In this document: positions 18,532-27,856 of the stretch, one piece after another
Layout of the letters: each line of letters starts with the position of its first letter
Numbering within the stretch: the stretch's first letter is position 1
Assembly (NCBI RefSeq): GCF_036322625.1
Contig: NZ_AP027266.1
Span: forward strand, 2,669,001-2,733,000
Direction of reading: 5' to 3'
DNA from: Roseicyclus marinus
GTDB taxonomy: Bacteria > Pseudomonadota > Alphaproteobacteria > Rhodobacterales > Rhodobacteraceae
Length of the DNA: 64,000 nucleotides
The notes under the pieces: model-generated
Database searches by the model: none
What the model saw: only the letters and a program-made list of their open reading frames with translations
Told to the model about the DNA's origin: nothing
Made by a program: the position numbers and the translations under genes

Positions 18532-19158
18532 ATGGCGGTTTGGCAGGGTCTCAAGGGATGGGTGAGCGCGCTTTCGGGCGATCACGCCGGCAAGGCCGCC
18601 GAGACGGCCATGCCGCCCGAGACCCGTGACGCCCCGCCATCCGATCTGCGCGCGGCTGCGGCGCATCTTCTGGGGGCGGAGGTCTGCGCCCGCAAGATCC
18701 TCATGGTGGCCGATCCCTCCTGCCAGGTGCTCGAACATGCGGGCTGGCTCGACGAGCATACAGGCGGGGTCGAGATGTGCAGCGGCCTGGGCGATGCGGG
18801 GCAGCGCGCAGGGCATCTGGTCGAGGACAAGATCGTGCTGGTCGGGATCGACTATTTCACGGACCTCGACGCGGCGATCACCGCATTGGCGCAGTTCCGG
18901 CAAGATGCGCCCGACCTGCCCGTCGTGATGGGCTCGGTCACCTTTTCGCGGCTGGACCTGTCGTGCGAACGGGCGCTGATCGCCGATGCGAGCATCCGGC
19001 TGCCCGTGACGCGCCCGCAGCTTGCCATGGCGCTGGCTGCGGCGCTGAGCAACCACCGCCACATGCGCGTGCAGCTTTTGGACCGCGCGGATCAGGGCAG
19101 CAGGATTGCGGGCGGGCCACAAAACGACCCGCTCGCGCCGGTGCGGCTCTCGACCTGA
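18532..19158 (+). CDS. Hypothetical protein with receiver-like fold
   Basis: 208 aa. Residues about 55-170 show the alternating strand/helix pattern of a response-regulator receiver (KILMVADPSCQVLEHAGW, DKIVLVGIDYFTDLDAAI, DLPVVMGSVTF, IADASIRLPVTRPQLAMAL). The acidic pocket and a clear phospho-acceptor aspartate are missing, so it would be a pseudo-receiver. An N-terminal 50-residue Ala/Pro-rich stretch precedes it. It converges on the NarL-type regulator with 6 nt between them. Function unknown; a signalling role is inferred from fold impression and neighbours. Confidence 0.6.
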   Translation: MAVWQGLKGWVSALSGDHAGKAAETAMPPETRDAPPSDLRAAAAHLLGAEVCARKILMVADPSCQVLEHAGWLDEHTGGVEMCSGLGDAGQRAGHLVEDKIVLVGIDYFTDLDAAITALAQFRQDAPDLPVVMGSVTFSRLDLSCERALIADASIRLPVTRPQLAMALAAALSNHRHMRVQLLDRADQGSRIAGGPQNDPLAPVRLST

Positions 19159-19164
19159 CGGCCC

Positions 19165-19770
19165 TCAGATCAGCATGCGTTCGCGGGCGATGATGCAGGC
19201 ATGGGCGCGGTTGCGCGCGGCCAGCTTCATGCAGATGTTGCGCATGATCATCTTCACCTGCGTCTCGGTATTCGCGATCTCGCGGGCGATTTCCTTGTTG
19301 GTCTCGCCATCGGCGGCAAGGCGCAGCACATGGATCTCGCGATCAGACAGCGGCGGGCGCTTGTCGTCCACCTGAACCGCGGCCGACGGCTCGGCATGGG
19401 GGATGAAGGTCTGCCCGGTCGCGATCAGCCGCAGGGCGATCTCGAGCGACTTGAGCGGCAGGGTCTTGGGAATGAAGCCCTTCACCCCGAGCGTGATGGC
19501 ATCGTCGAGGAACTGGCGGTCGACCTGACCGGCAAAAAGCACAACCTTGCCGTCGCCGGCCTTGGCGATCACCTCGGTGATGCTGGCCAGGCCATGCATG
19601 CCGGGCATGCGCAGGTCGAGCATGATGACGTCGTATTGCGCAAGGCTCAGCTCGTCGAGCGTGCCTTGAAGCGTGAAGGTGATGGAGACTTCGAAAGCAG
19701 AGGTACGGGACAGGCTTTCGGAAATGGCTTGCGCAAGCAGCGCGTGATCATCAGCGATCAGGATTTTCAT
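19165..19770 (-). CDS. NarL/FixJ-type two-component response regulator
   Basis: 201 aa. Receiver domain with acidic pair D7/D8, phospho-acceptor D52 in MLDLRMPG and Lys102 in FIPKTLP. The LuxR-type helix-turn-helix follows (about 137-195, LSDREIHVLRLAADGETNKEIAREI). A short linker separates the two. It is probably driven by one or both of the hybrid kinases encoded on the other strand downstream (20490-25696). Confidence 0.93.
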   Translation of the reverse strand: MKILIADDHALLAQAISESLSRTSAFEVSITFTLQGTLDELSLAQYDVIMLDLRMPGMHGLASITEVIAKAGDGKVVLFAGQVDRQFLDDAITLGVKGFIPKTLPLKSLEIALRLIATGQTFIPHAEPSAAVQVDDKRPPLSDREIHVLRLAADGETNKEIAREIANTETQVKMIMRNICMKLAARNRAHACIIARERMLI

Positions 19771-20489
19771 GGAGTCGCTCCAACTTGGGTGCCCTCAAAA
19801 CACGCGAGCTGGCTAGTACGAACACAACGTAAGTTGAGTCTACGACAGGTGGTCGCAGAATTCGAGACAGTCCTACTAAAAAAACATTGGACCGACAAAA
19901 AGATCGCCTTTTTTGTCGAAAGCAAGCTTTTGCCCTGCGCGCGGCCCGGCCGAACGGGTCGGAATCCGATTTGCAACGCCAATACATGGGCTTGCATCGG
20001 GTCCTTCGGCCCATGCCGCACGGACCCCTAAGTTTCGTTTTCAGAGCCAAAATTGAAGACTGGACTATAGTTGCGCCTTGCAAGTATGGTGATGGCCAGC
20101 ACGCGGACGAACGCCGAAGGTCAGCCAAAGGTGCGGGCGTCGCCCCGAAGGACGGGCCGACTTCGACAGCATCCGGGCGGGAATACGGCACCACACCGCG
20201 CGCGCCGTACCGTGGCATGATCAGGGCTCAGCCGTTTCGCCAGATCCGCGCCCCTCGGGGCATGGTTCCGATCGGGTGATGTGATCGGGTGTTGTGATTA
20301 GGGGCAGTGTTGGCCCCAAGCTGCGCGCAGCCGGGGCAGGACCATGCCCGGGCCGTCGCTGTACCGTATCCCTTGGTCCGGGCCGTATGCCCAATCGGGA
20401 CGACATGGCGGGTTTTTCCCGCCCGCCCATGTGCTTTCGTGCAGGTTTCTTTGCCCATCGGTTCGGGTTCGTTCAGGGATCACCGGCTC
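19771..20489. other. Long intergenic region with hairpins, no supported gene
   Basis: No convincing reading frame. The part up to about 20060 is richer in A/T than its surroundings, as expected of promoter DNA between the divergent regulator and kinase genes. It holds a 9-bp AT-rich hairpin (CGACAAAAA at 19893 with its complement ending 19918), a 7-bp hairpin (CATGGGC 19985-19991 with 20009-20015) and a 13-bp tandem repeat GATCGGGTGATGT/GATCGGGTGTTGT at 20270-20295. A small RNA cannot be excluded. Confidence 0.4.
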
Positions 20490-22997
20490 GTGGCCGCACC
20501 GACAGAAGCGCCGACCCAAAAGATTTCCCCTCCGTGGCAACTGGCCATGGCGACCATTGCCGTCCTGATCGCGGCCGTGATCTCGATCCTTGCGGCGGGA
20601 CGGCTCGAACAGCGGCGCGACATTGCCTATCTCGACGCGCTGCTGCACGCCGAGGCGGGGCTCGTCGACAGGCAGTTGAGCGCCTATGGCGCCGCACTTC
20701 TGACGATCGCGCGGTCCGATGGGCTGGCCCGCGGCACAGATATCGCGGAGATCCGCCGCGAGGCGGAACGGGTGGGCGACCTGTTCGGGGGCTGGTTCGT
20801 CCTGTCCTTGTCCGGGCCATCGCTCGAGATCGTCATGCAGACCCGGACGGACGGGCCACTTCCCGACGCCATTCCCCGCAGCGATGCGCGGCAGATCGTG
20901 GCGGCGGAACGCGAGGCTGCCTTGACTAGGCGTCCGGCGGTGTCGGATGCCTTCATGGGGCAGGTTGCGGGCGAATACGTCTTCACGCTGGCGGCGGCCG
21001 TCCCTGCGGCAAGCCCCTACATGCGGGGGCGATATCTCTACATGTCCTTCGACACGGGGCACCTGTCGCGTCTTCTGGCCGAAGAGGGTCTACCACAGGG
21101 CCATGTCTCGGCCATCGTGGATGGATCGCAGCGCATCATCGCGCATTCGGACAACATCGAGCGCTACAGAATGGCCCCCTTGCCCACCGGGTTCCTGGAT
21201 GCGGCACAAGGGGACGGCGCGACCGTTCTGATCGGTGCCGAACTCGACCCCGGGGAGGGTCGCCGGATCGTCGCCATGCAGCGGCTCACCTTGGCCCCCA
21301 ACTGGACCCTGCTGGTATCGGCCCCCTATCGCCCCGTTTTCCTGCTGGGATTGAGCAGCATCTGGCCGGTTCTGTCGGTGCTTGCGACGATCCTGCTCCT
21401 GGTCGGTGCCGACACGATCCGCGCGCGTTACGTGATGCAGCGCGTGGCGCGCAAGGCCGCCGAGGCACAGGCCGACGAGACATCCCGGCTGGTCGAGGCG
21501 TTGCGCGTGGCCCAGACCCGGCAGAAAAAGCTGATCGGGGTCATCGGTCATGAATTGCGCACGCCGCTTGTCGCGCAACTGGCGCTGCTCGACATGCTGA
21601 CCACCGGCGATCCCATCTCGGACGGGGGCGAGCTGATCGACCGGGCCCGGCGCGATGCCCATGACATGCTCGCCCTGCTCGAAGACCTGCTCGATATCGC
21701 GCGGATCGGTACGGGCGAGGTGCGCCTGAACTGGAGCCCGCTCAATCCCGCGCGCCTCGTGCATGACGCCGCCGAAATCCTGCGCCCCATCGCCGCGCGC
21801 AATGGCAACAGGATCAACGTGGCGGTGGGGGGCGAGATCGGGATGGTTCTTGGCGATGCGGCAGCGCTGCGCCGGATCTTGCTGAATTTCGGAACCAATG
21901 CCGCCAAATTCACCCAGGACGGAAAGATCACGCTGGCGCTGGTGTCCCGGCCGCTGCCGGGGAACCGGGTCGAACTGACGCTGTCGGTCACCGATACGGG
22001 CATCGGCATATCCGCCGAGGATCAAGAAAGCCTGTTCGAGGAATTCGCACGGCTCGACAGCGCGCGCACGCTCGATCCCGGTGGCACCGGTCTTGGGCTA
22101 GCCATCTGCCGGGGGCTTGCCGAGGCGATGGGCGGCGGGGTCGAGGTGGACAGCGCGCCGGGCGTCGGGTCCACCTTTCGCGCCAAGGTCATCTTGCCCC
22201 GGACGACGGGGGCAGCCCTTGGGCAACCGGTCACGACAGCCACGGATCTGGGCGGGCTGCGCATCCTGCTGGCCGAGGACCAGGAGATCATCCGCCGCGT
22301 GACCGCCCGGGACCTCGAGATGCGCGGCGCGCAGATCGTGGCGGTGGCGGACGGACGGGAAGCCGTGGCCGAAGCCGAGCACGCGCGGTTCGACCTGATC
22401 CTGATGGACCTGCGCATGCCGGGGCTCGACGGGGCAAGCGCGGCACGCATGATCCGCGACGGGGATGGCCCGAATGCCAGGACCCCGATCCTCGGCGTGA
22501 CGGCCGAGCAAAATCCCGAAAGCTCCGCACTGGTGGTGGCGGGGGTGCTGACCGCCTGCCTGACGAAACCGGTCGATGCCGCCGCCCTGCCCGGCTACCT
22601 CGGACCGGGGCAGGCGACGGGGGCGGCACCGATGGATCATCGCCCCTCGGGTGAGGCGCTCATCGATGTCGAAGCCGTGGACTGGCTTGCCGAGAACCCG
22701 GATTTCGCGATCGAACTGTTCGGCAACCTGAACGCCGAGACCGAAACGGTGCTGTCCAACGTGTCGAGCGCCCGGACCACGGATGAATTCGCCGCCATGT
22801 CCGAAGAGGTGCATCGCCTGTCCGGTCTGGCGAAAGTCTGTGGTGCGACCGCATTGGGCGAAGTGCTCGACCAGATCGACCGCGCGGCACGGGCAGGCGA
22901 CAGGGCCGCCGTCGCAGAGGGAACCGCGCTGGCGCGCAGCCTTGCGTCGCGGACCCGCGCGGCGCTGGCGGCACGGGTCGATCCCGGCGCCTGCTGA
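20490..22997 (+). CDS. Hybrid sensor histidine kinase with receiver and HPt domains
   Basis: 835 aa from a GTG at 20490, which has AGGGA upstream; the frame stays open to 20307. Order: membrane segment (about 15-35), periplasmic double-Cache-like sensor (about 36-285), second membrane segment, HisKA with H354 in GHELRTP, HATPase with N box NFGTNAAKFTQ, DTGIGIS and GTGLGLAI, receiver with D640 in LMDLRMPGLDG, and C-terminal HPt with H775 in VHRLSGLAKVCGA. The complete internal phosphorelay could hand phosphate to the response regulator at 19165-19770. The periplasmic ligand is unknown. Confidence 0.88.
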   Translation: MAAPTEAPTQKISPPWQLAMATIAVLIAAVISILAAGRLEQRRDIAYLDALLHAEAGLVDRQLSAYGAALLTIARSDGLARGTDIAEIRREAERVGDLFGGWFVLSLSGPSLEIVMQTRTDGPLPDAIPRSDARQIVAAEREAALTRRPAVSDAFMGQVAGEYVFTLAAAVPAASPYMRGRYLYMSFDTGHLSRLLAEEGLPQGHVSAIVDGSQRIIAHSDNIERYRMAPLPTGFLDAAQGDGATVLIGAELDPGEGRRIVAMQRLTLAPNWTLLVSAPYRPVFLLGLSSIWPVLSVLATILLLVGADTIRARYVMQRVARKAAEAQADETSRLVEALRVAQTRQKKLIGVIGHELRTPLVAQLALLDMLTTGDPISDGGELIDRARRDAHDMLALLEDLLDIARIGTGEVRLNWSPLNPARLVHDAAEILRPIAARNGNRINVAVGGEIGMVLGDAAALRRILLNFGTNAAKFTQDGKITLALVSRPLPGNRVELTLSVTDTGIGISAEDQESLFEEFARLDSARTLDPGGTGLGLAICRGLAEAMGGGVEVDSAPGVGSTFRAKVILPRTTGAALGQPVTTATDLGGLRILLAEDQEIIRRVTARDLEMRGAQIVAVADGREAVAEAEHARFDLILMDLRMPGLDGASAARMIRDGDGPNARTPILGVTAEQNPESSALVVAGVLTACLTKPVDAAALPGYLGPGQATGAAPMDHRPSGEALIDVEAVDWLAENPDFAIELFGNLNAETETVLSNVSSARTTDEFAAMSEEVHRLSGLAKVCGATALGEVLDQIDRAARAGDRAAVAEGTALARSLASRTRAALAARVDPGAC

Positions 22998-23112
22998 CAC
23001 GCTCCCGCATCGCCCGCGGGACATTTGATCGTGGGATCGGAACATCCAAGGTCGGGGAAGCCGGCGGCGGGCTGGCGCGGACAGCGCGCCTACGCGCGGA
23101 TCGTGGCAAACC

Positions 23113-23149
23113 AAAACTTAAGATTTAATGTTATCCTTAAGTTTTTTTT
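23113..23149 (+). terminator. Putative intrinsic terminator
   Basis: 10-bp stem AAAACTTAAG/CTTAAGTTTT with a 13-nt loop, followed on the + strand by a run of T to 23149. The stem is AT-rich, so it may instead be a regulator palindrome; it lies in an AT-rich patch 116 nt after the first kinase and before the second. Confidence 0.5.
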
Positions 23150-23258
23150 ACATCCATGGCGCGTTCTTTATATCTATAATTAACTCTTTTGGCGCGGCGC
23201 GACCCGTTCGCTCCGCCACGTCATGCGCGCGGGAACCAAGTTCCGGAGGGGTCCGCAG

Positions 23259-23291
23259 ATGCAGCATTCTGGGCGGAGATGCGTTCCGTGA
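23259..23291 (+). CDS. Possible 10-codon leader peptide
   Basis: ATG at 23259 sits 7 nt after a strong GGAGGGG ribosome site and opens a 10-codon frame (MQHSGRRCVP) whose TGA overlaps a GTG (GTGA, 23288-23291) in the frame of the following kinase. This is either a coupling leader or chance. It is too short to judge by composition. Confidence 0.3.
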   Translation: MQHSGRRCVP

Positions 23292-25696
23292 CCGCAGAAA
23301 CCCTCGATACGCAGCACGGCCGGGAGAGCGGGGTCGCCGATCTGTTTCAAGATCTTCCCGTGGCCGCCGCCCTGCACGACCTGCGCGATCCCGCCGGGGC
23401 GCTGGAGGTGAATGCACGCTTCACCGCGACATTCGGCTATCGCGCCAGTGAGCTGGGAAACCTGACTGGCTGGGCAAAGACCGCCTATCCCGACGAGGCC
23501 GAGCGCAAGGGCGCGCTCGACCGGATCCTTGCAAGCGTCGAGGCGCACCGGCGCACGGGTCGGGTGCCCCCCCCGTCAGAGCATCGCGTCACCGACAAAT
23601 GGGGGCGCAGCCGCACGATCCTGTTGGGCGCAGCCGCCCATGGGCCATTCGCGCTCTTCACCTTTCAGGACATAACCGAACCGCGCAGGGCCGCCGAGGC
23701 GCGCAAGATCGCCGAGAGCAGCGCAGGTCATGCCACCCTGACCGGCAAGACCATATTGGGCGGGGCCTTTGCCATGCTGCAAGCCCCCGGTCAGGATATC
23801 GCGCGGTTCACCTATGTGAACGGCTCCTTCCTCGATCTGCTCGGCGTGGCGCGCAAGGGTGTTCTCGCCGAACCCTTGTCGGCCATGGCCAACTTCCCGG
23901 CGGAAGATCACGCCAGGTGGATGGCGCGAATCCGTGACGCGTTGCGCCGCAAGACGCCATTCGCCATGGAAACGCGGCTCGTCGCCCCGGGCGCGCCGCG
24001 CTGGGTCCGGGCCGAGGCGGTGCCGCGGGATCTGCCGGACGGATGGGTGATCTGGGAGGGCGTCGTGGTCGATGTCACGCGCCTCAAGACAGCGGAACAA
24101 TGGCTCGAACGCGTTCTGGATGCGGCGGGCGGCTATGTCTGGAGCTACGACATCCCGGCGGGCCTTGCCGTGTTCAACGAAAGATGGGCGCGGGAAATGG
24201 GGCTCGAGCCGGTGCAAAGGTCGGACCAGTGGTGGCAGGCCACGCATCCCGAGGACCGGCCCATGCTTCAGGATGTCGTGGGGCGGCTGGTGGCGGGCGA
24301 TCTGGCATCCTGCACGGTGACCTACCGCCGCCTGAACGCGCAGGGCGACTGGGTCTGGATCAAGATCTTCGTCGGCGTCAGCGCGCGCGATGCGGGAGGC
24401 AAGCCGCGCAGCCTCGCGGGGGTCAGTTTCGACGTGACCGAAGAGCAGGAGCGCTGGCTGACCACGCAAGACACGCTGACCGAGCTGCGCGAAAGCCTGG
24501 CCCGCGAACACCAACGCGCGGCGGTCGCCGAAGTGACCGGCGGGCTGGCCCACGAGATCAACAACCTCTTGGGCCTGGTGACATGGAACATCGAGCGTTT
24601 GACGGGCATGGATGCGGCAGACGGGGCGGTTGCCGATGGCCTTGTTCAGCTCCGTCGCGCCGTGGACATGACGCGGGACCTGATCGAGGCGCATCGTGAC
24701 ATGCCCCGCACCGACACATCCGACGAGGAACAGGATCTGGGCGCGCTGGTCGCCAAGGCCGTCGCGCTGATCGGCAAGCGGCGCACGAAATGCCACGATC
24801 TGCGGATCAAGATGCCGGACAATCCCGTGAAGGTCAGGGGCAACCCGACCCAGATCTTGCAGGTGGTCATGCAGCTTGCGCTGAATGCGCGCGATGCGGG
24901 CGTGCCGGAACGGCCCGCGAAGGTCGAGATTTCGGTCCTTGCGGCGGGAACGCCCCTGCCCGCGCGGCATCCCGATGCGGGCGCATTGGTCAGACCGGGC
25001 GTCGAGATGGCGCTGCTGCGGATCAGCGATACGGGGGTCGGCATCTCCCAAGATGTCCGCGCGCGGATGTTCCAGAACACCTTTGCAGCCGACGGCGCAC
25101 GGGGCCTGAGCATGGGCATGGGCCTGCCGATCGTTGCGCGCATCCTGCGCTTCAACAGGGCGTCCCTTTGGATCGATACCGAGGAGGGTGCGGGGACGAC
25201 CATGACCGTCGCATGGCCCGTCAACGCCCCCAAGGCAGACCCCGCCACGGCCAATCGCCCGCAGGCCGGTGCGGCACAGGAGGATGTCATCGAACCCAAC
25301 CTGCTGGCCGGTGTCCGGGCGCTGGTGGTCGACGACATGCCCGATGTGGCGATGGCCCTGGCCGCGATGCTGGAGACGGCGGGGGCGGAAGCCTATTGCG
25401 AAACCGATGCGGTGCTGGCGCAAGAAGCCTTGTCCGAACGGGAGGCGGGGTGGTCCGTTCTTGTCACCGATCTTCAGATGCCGGGGGTGGATGGCCTGAC
25501 GCTTGCGCGGCATGTCGCGGACCTGGACCCCGCGCCCCCTGTCGTTCTGGTCAGCGCGCGGACAGACAGGCTTGTCGCGGGGGAAGACATGCCGTTCGCC
25601 CGCGTCTTGTCAAAGCCGGTGTCGGGATCGCAGCTGGTCAGGGCCGTGCGGCAGGCCATCGACGCCCCCAAGCAACCGGCCCTTTCCGAGGAGTGA
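23279..25696 (+). CDS. PAS-domain hybrid sensor histidine kinase
   Basis: 805 aa from the ATG at 23279; the frame is open back to a TTG at 23189, and the true start (23189, 23279 or GTG 23288) is uncertain. No membrane segment is evident, so cytoplasmic. Three PAS-like domains (about residues 20-140, 165-275, 280-400; the third contains HPEDRPMLQDVVGRL and ends DVTEEQE) precede a HisKA with H425 in GGLAHEINNLLG, an HATPase with DTGVGIS and MGMGLPI, and a receiver with D731 in VTDLQMPGVDG. Partner is likely the NarL-type regulator nearby. Confidence 0.88.
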   Translation: MRSVTAETLDTQHGRESGVADLFQDLPVAAALHDLRDPAGALEVNARFTATFGYRASELGNLTGWAKTAYPDEAERKGALDRILASVEAHRRTGRVPPPSEHRVTDKWGRSRTILLGAAAHGPFALFTFQDITEPRRAAEARKIAESSAGHATLTGKTILGGAFAMLQAPGQDIARFTYVNGSFLDLLGVARKGVLAEPLSAMANFPAEDHARWMARIRDALRRKTPFAMETRLVAPGAPRWVRAEAVPRDLPDGWVIWEGVVVDVTRLKTAEQWLERVLDAAGGYVWSYDIPAGLAVFNERWAREMGLEPVQRSDQWWQATHPEDRPMLQDVVGRLVAGDLASCTVTYRRLNAQGDWVWIKIFVGVSARDAGGKPRSLAGVSFDVTEEQERWLTTQDTLTELRESLAREHQRAAVAEVTGGLAHEINNLLGLVTWNIERLTGMDAADGAVADGLVQLRRAVDMTRDLIEAHRDMPRTDTSDEEQDLGALVAKAVALIGKRRTKCHDLRIKMPDNPVKVRGNPTQILQVVMQLALNARDAGVPERPAKVEISVLAAGTPLPARHPDAGALVRPGVEMALLRISDTGVGISQDVRARMFQNTFAADGARGLSMGMGLPIVARILRFNRASLWIDTEEGAGTTMTVAWPVNAPKADPATANRPQAGAAQEDVIEPNLLAGVRALVVDDMPDVAMALAAMLETAGAEAYCETDAVLAQEALSEREAGWSVLVTDLQMPGVDGLTLARHVADLDPAPPVVLVSARTDRLVAGEDMPFARVLSKPVSGSQLVRAVRQAIDAPKQPALSEE

Positions 25697-25838
25697 TGGG
25701 CCTGCGCCATCATCGACCGGACGGCGGGGGCATTTTCCGGTCGCGCGTTGCGATAGGGCAGTGCACGCCTTGGGTCGGACGCTGTCCTGCGGAGGCACGG
25801 GACAGGTGAAGGCGATCGGGTCCGCATCCGCCCCGATT

Positions 25839-26759
25839 TCAGGGTCGCCGCCCTTCCCAATCGGGGGCGCGGAACGCGTCGACCAACATGTCGACGAGGC
25901 TGCGGATCCGGGGAACGATGTCGCGCTCGGGCAGAAACACGGCCTGGATCGCCGTGTCGTCGGAGGGCACGTGGTCGGGCAACAGTTCGACCAAGCGCCC
26001 TTCGCGGATCGCGGGCCGCGCGAGATGTTCGGCAACCCGCATCACGCCGACACCCGCAAGGCACATCTGGAACAGCGACATCCCCTGATTGCCCCGGAAC
26101 CGGCTGCGGGCATGAAAGGACAGCTGCGTCCCGTCCTTGACGAAATTCCAGCGGTTGAGATGTTCGCGCGTGGCATCCCAGGCGATCATGGGCATCTGCC
26201 CAAGCGCGTCCAGCGTCATGGGCACCCCGTAACGATGCACGAGGGACGGTGCCGCGACGACCAAGCGGCTCAACCTGCACAGGCGGCGGTGACGCAGGGT
26301 TGAATCGGTCAATGGACCCATCCGGATCGCCACGTCGATCCCGTCGGCGATCAGGTCCTCGTGATCGTCGGTCAGCCGCAGATCGAGCGACAGGCCCGGA
26401 TGGCGGGCGAGGAAGTCCGGGATCAAGGGCGTGACACGGTCAAGCCCGAAGGCGATGGGCGCGGACACGCGGAGCCGCCCGTCGAGCCAGGCCGCCTCCT
26501 GTTGCCAGGTCGCCTCGGCACGTTCCACCGTGTCGAGCGCATGTCGCGCCGCCTCGAGGAAGCGCTCGCCCGCAGGTGTCAGGCGCTGTCCACGCGTGGT
26601 GCGGTGCAAAAGCTTGGTCGCGAGCCGCGCTTCGAGCCGCTGGATCGTCTGGCTGACGAAGGGCTGGCTTGCCCCCAGCAGACGCGCAGCAGTGCTGAAG
26701 CCGCCGCTTTCCACCACCGCGCGGAACACCCGCATCTCGACAAGTCGATCGTCCCGCAT
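25839..26759 (-). CDS. LysR family transcriptional regulator
   Basis: 306 aa. Winged helix-turn-helix at residues about 5-62 (FRAVVESGGFSTAARLLGASQPFVSQTIQRLEARL) and a LysR effector domain after it (LRVSAPIAFGLDRV, ADGIDVAIRMG). It belongs to the large DsdA/PecT-like subgroup with the GDIAIR motif variant. Divergent from the class II aldolase gene with a 17-bp palindrome in between, the classical LysR layout for control of the neighbour. Confidence 0.92.
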   Translation of the reverse strand: MRDDRLVEMRVFRAVVESGGFSTAARLLGASQPFVSQTIQRLEARLATKLLHRTTRGQRLTPAGERFLEAARHALDTVERAEATWQQEAAWLDGRLRVSAPIAFGLDRVTPLIPDFLARHPGLSLDLRLTDDHEDLIADGIDVAIRMGPLTDSTLRHRRLCRLSRLVVAAPSLVHRYGVPMTLDALGQMPMIAWDATREHLNRWNFVKDGTQLSFHARSRFRGNQGMSLFQMCLAGVGVMRVAEHLARPAIREGRLVELLPDHVPSDDTAIQAVFLPERDIVPRIRSLVDMLVDAFRAPDWEGRRP

Positions 26760-26771
26760 TTATCCCCCATC

Positions 26772-26788
26772 GCAATAACAGTTATTGC
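26772..26788. promoter_or_regulatory. Putative LysR-type operator
   Basis: GCAATAAC-A-GTTATTGC, a perfect odd-centred palindrome 13 nt upstream of the LysR start, fitting the T-N11-A rule. It is well placed for autoregulation and for control of the divergent aldolase gene. Confidence 0.6.
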
Positions 26789-26913
26789 CATATCAGAATT
26801 GCCGGTTCGGCGGCATGTTTCAATACTGCGCGCAGGGCGGTCGGGCCGCGCGGCAGGGAGGAGGCCGCAGCGCCCCCGCCCGCGTCACCGCATCCTGGGG
26901 GAGGAACAGACCC

Positions 26914-27726
26914 ATGCTCGATCTCGGCAATCGCGTTTCCATCTACCAGCCCGAACAAGACGGGCTGATCTTTCCGGAACTGCCGGAATTCGCCACCGTC
27001 GAGGAGGAACGGCGCCACCGCAAGGAGCGACTGGTGGCCGCCTGCCGGGCCTTTGCGCTGCAGGGGTTCGACTACGGATTTGCGGGCCATCTGACGGTGC
27101 GCGACCCCGAACGGCCCGAGCTGTACTGGACCAACCCGATGTGCGTGCATTTCGACAAGGTGAAGATGTCGAACCTGATCCTCGTGGATCATGCAGGCCA
27201 TGTGGTCGAGGGCACCCACGCGGTCAATCGCGCCGGGTTCATCCTGCATGCCAACGTGCACGAGGAACATCCCGACATCATCGCCATGTGCCATGCTCAC
27301 ACGGTCCATGGAACTGCCTGGTGCGCGACGGGACGGCCCATCGACCCGATCACGCAAGATGCCTGCGCCTTTTTCGAGGATCACGTGGTGATCGGTGAAC
27401 AGGGCGGCGCGGTGGCGGTGGAAAACCATGCGGGATCGGACGTGGCCAAGGCGTTCAAGGGCGTGAAGGCCGCGCTGCATCAGAACCACGGCCTGTTGAC
27501 CGCCAGCCGGCATTCCATCGAAAGTGCCGCCTTCTGGTTCATCGCGCTGGAACGGTGCTGCCAGCAGCAGCTGGCCATCGCCGCGTCGGGGATAGAGCCC
27601 ATCCGCATTCCGGCCGACCGCGCCCGCTATTCGCGCGAGCATGTGGGCAGCGAGTATATCGGCTGGCTGCATTTCCAGACGATCTGGAACCAATTGGTGG
27701 TCGATCAACCCGACATGTTCGACTGA
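26914..27726 (+). CDS. Class II aldolase/adducin family protein
   Basis: 270 aa. The start at 26914 follows GGGGAGGAA. Zinc-binding histidines of the fold are in MCHAHTVHG and HQNHGLLT; the acidic catalytic residue is expected near FFEDHV. Family members cleave or epimerise sugar phosphates or decarboxylate, so the substrate is open. Controlled probably by the divergent LysR. A strong terminator follows. Confidence 0.88.
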   Translation: MLDLGNRVSIYQPEQDGLIFPELPEFATVEEERRHRKERLVAACRAFALQGFDYGFAGHLTVRDPERPELYWTNPMCVHFDKVKMSNLILVDHAGHVVEGTHAVNRAGFILHANVHEEHPDIIAMCHAHTVHGTAWCATGRPIDPITQDACAFFEDHVVIGEQGGAVAVENHAGSDVAKAFKGVKAALHQNHGLLTASRHSIESAAFWFIALERCCQQQLAIAASGIEPIRIPADRARYSREHVGSEYIGWLHFQTIWNQLVVDQPDMFD

Positions 27727-27738
27727 ACCTTTGCGGTT

Positions 27739-27788
27739 GCAGCGACGAATGTTCTGGACAGGACGCGTCGCTGCACGGAACCTTTTTT
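27739..27788 (+). terminator. Rho-independent terminator
   Basis: 9-bp stem GCAGCGACG (27739-27747) with CGTCGCTGC (27766-27774), then TTTTTT at 27783-27788, 12 nt after the aldolase stop. Confidence 0.7.
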
Positions 27789-27856
27789 CATCACCTTGCG
27801 GCATCCGCCCGGCCAGGCGGGTGCCCTTCAACTTTCAAGAAAGGGGGAAGGAAGCC

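Noticed and set aside
20270-20295. Tandem 13-bp repeat as a possible CRISPR or iteron array
   Set aside because: Only two copies, no spacers, no cas or rep genes nearby.
20307-20489. Upstream extension of the hybrid kinase
   Set aside because: Extra residues look random and no ribosome site is present; GTG 20490 is better supported.
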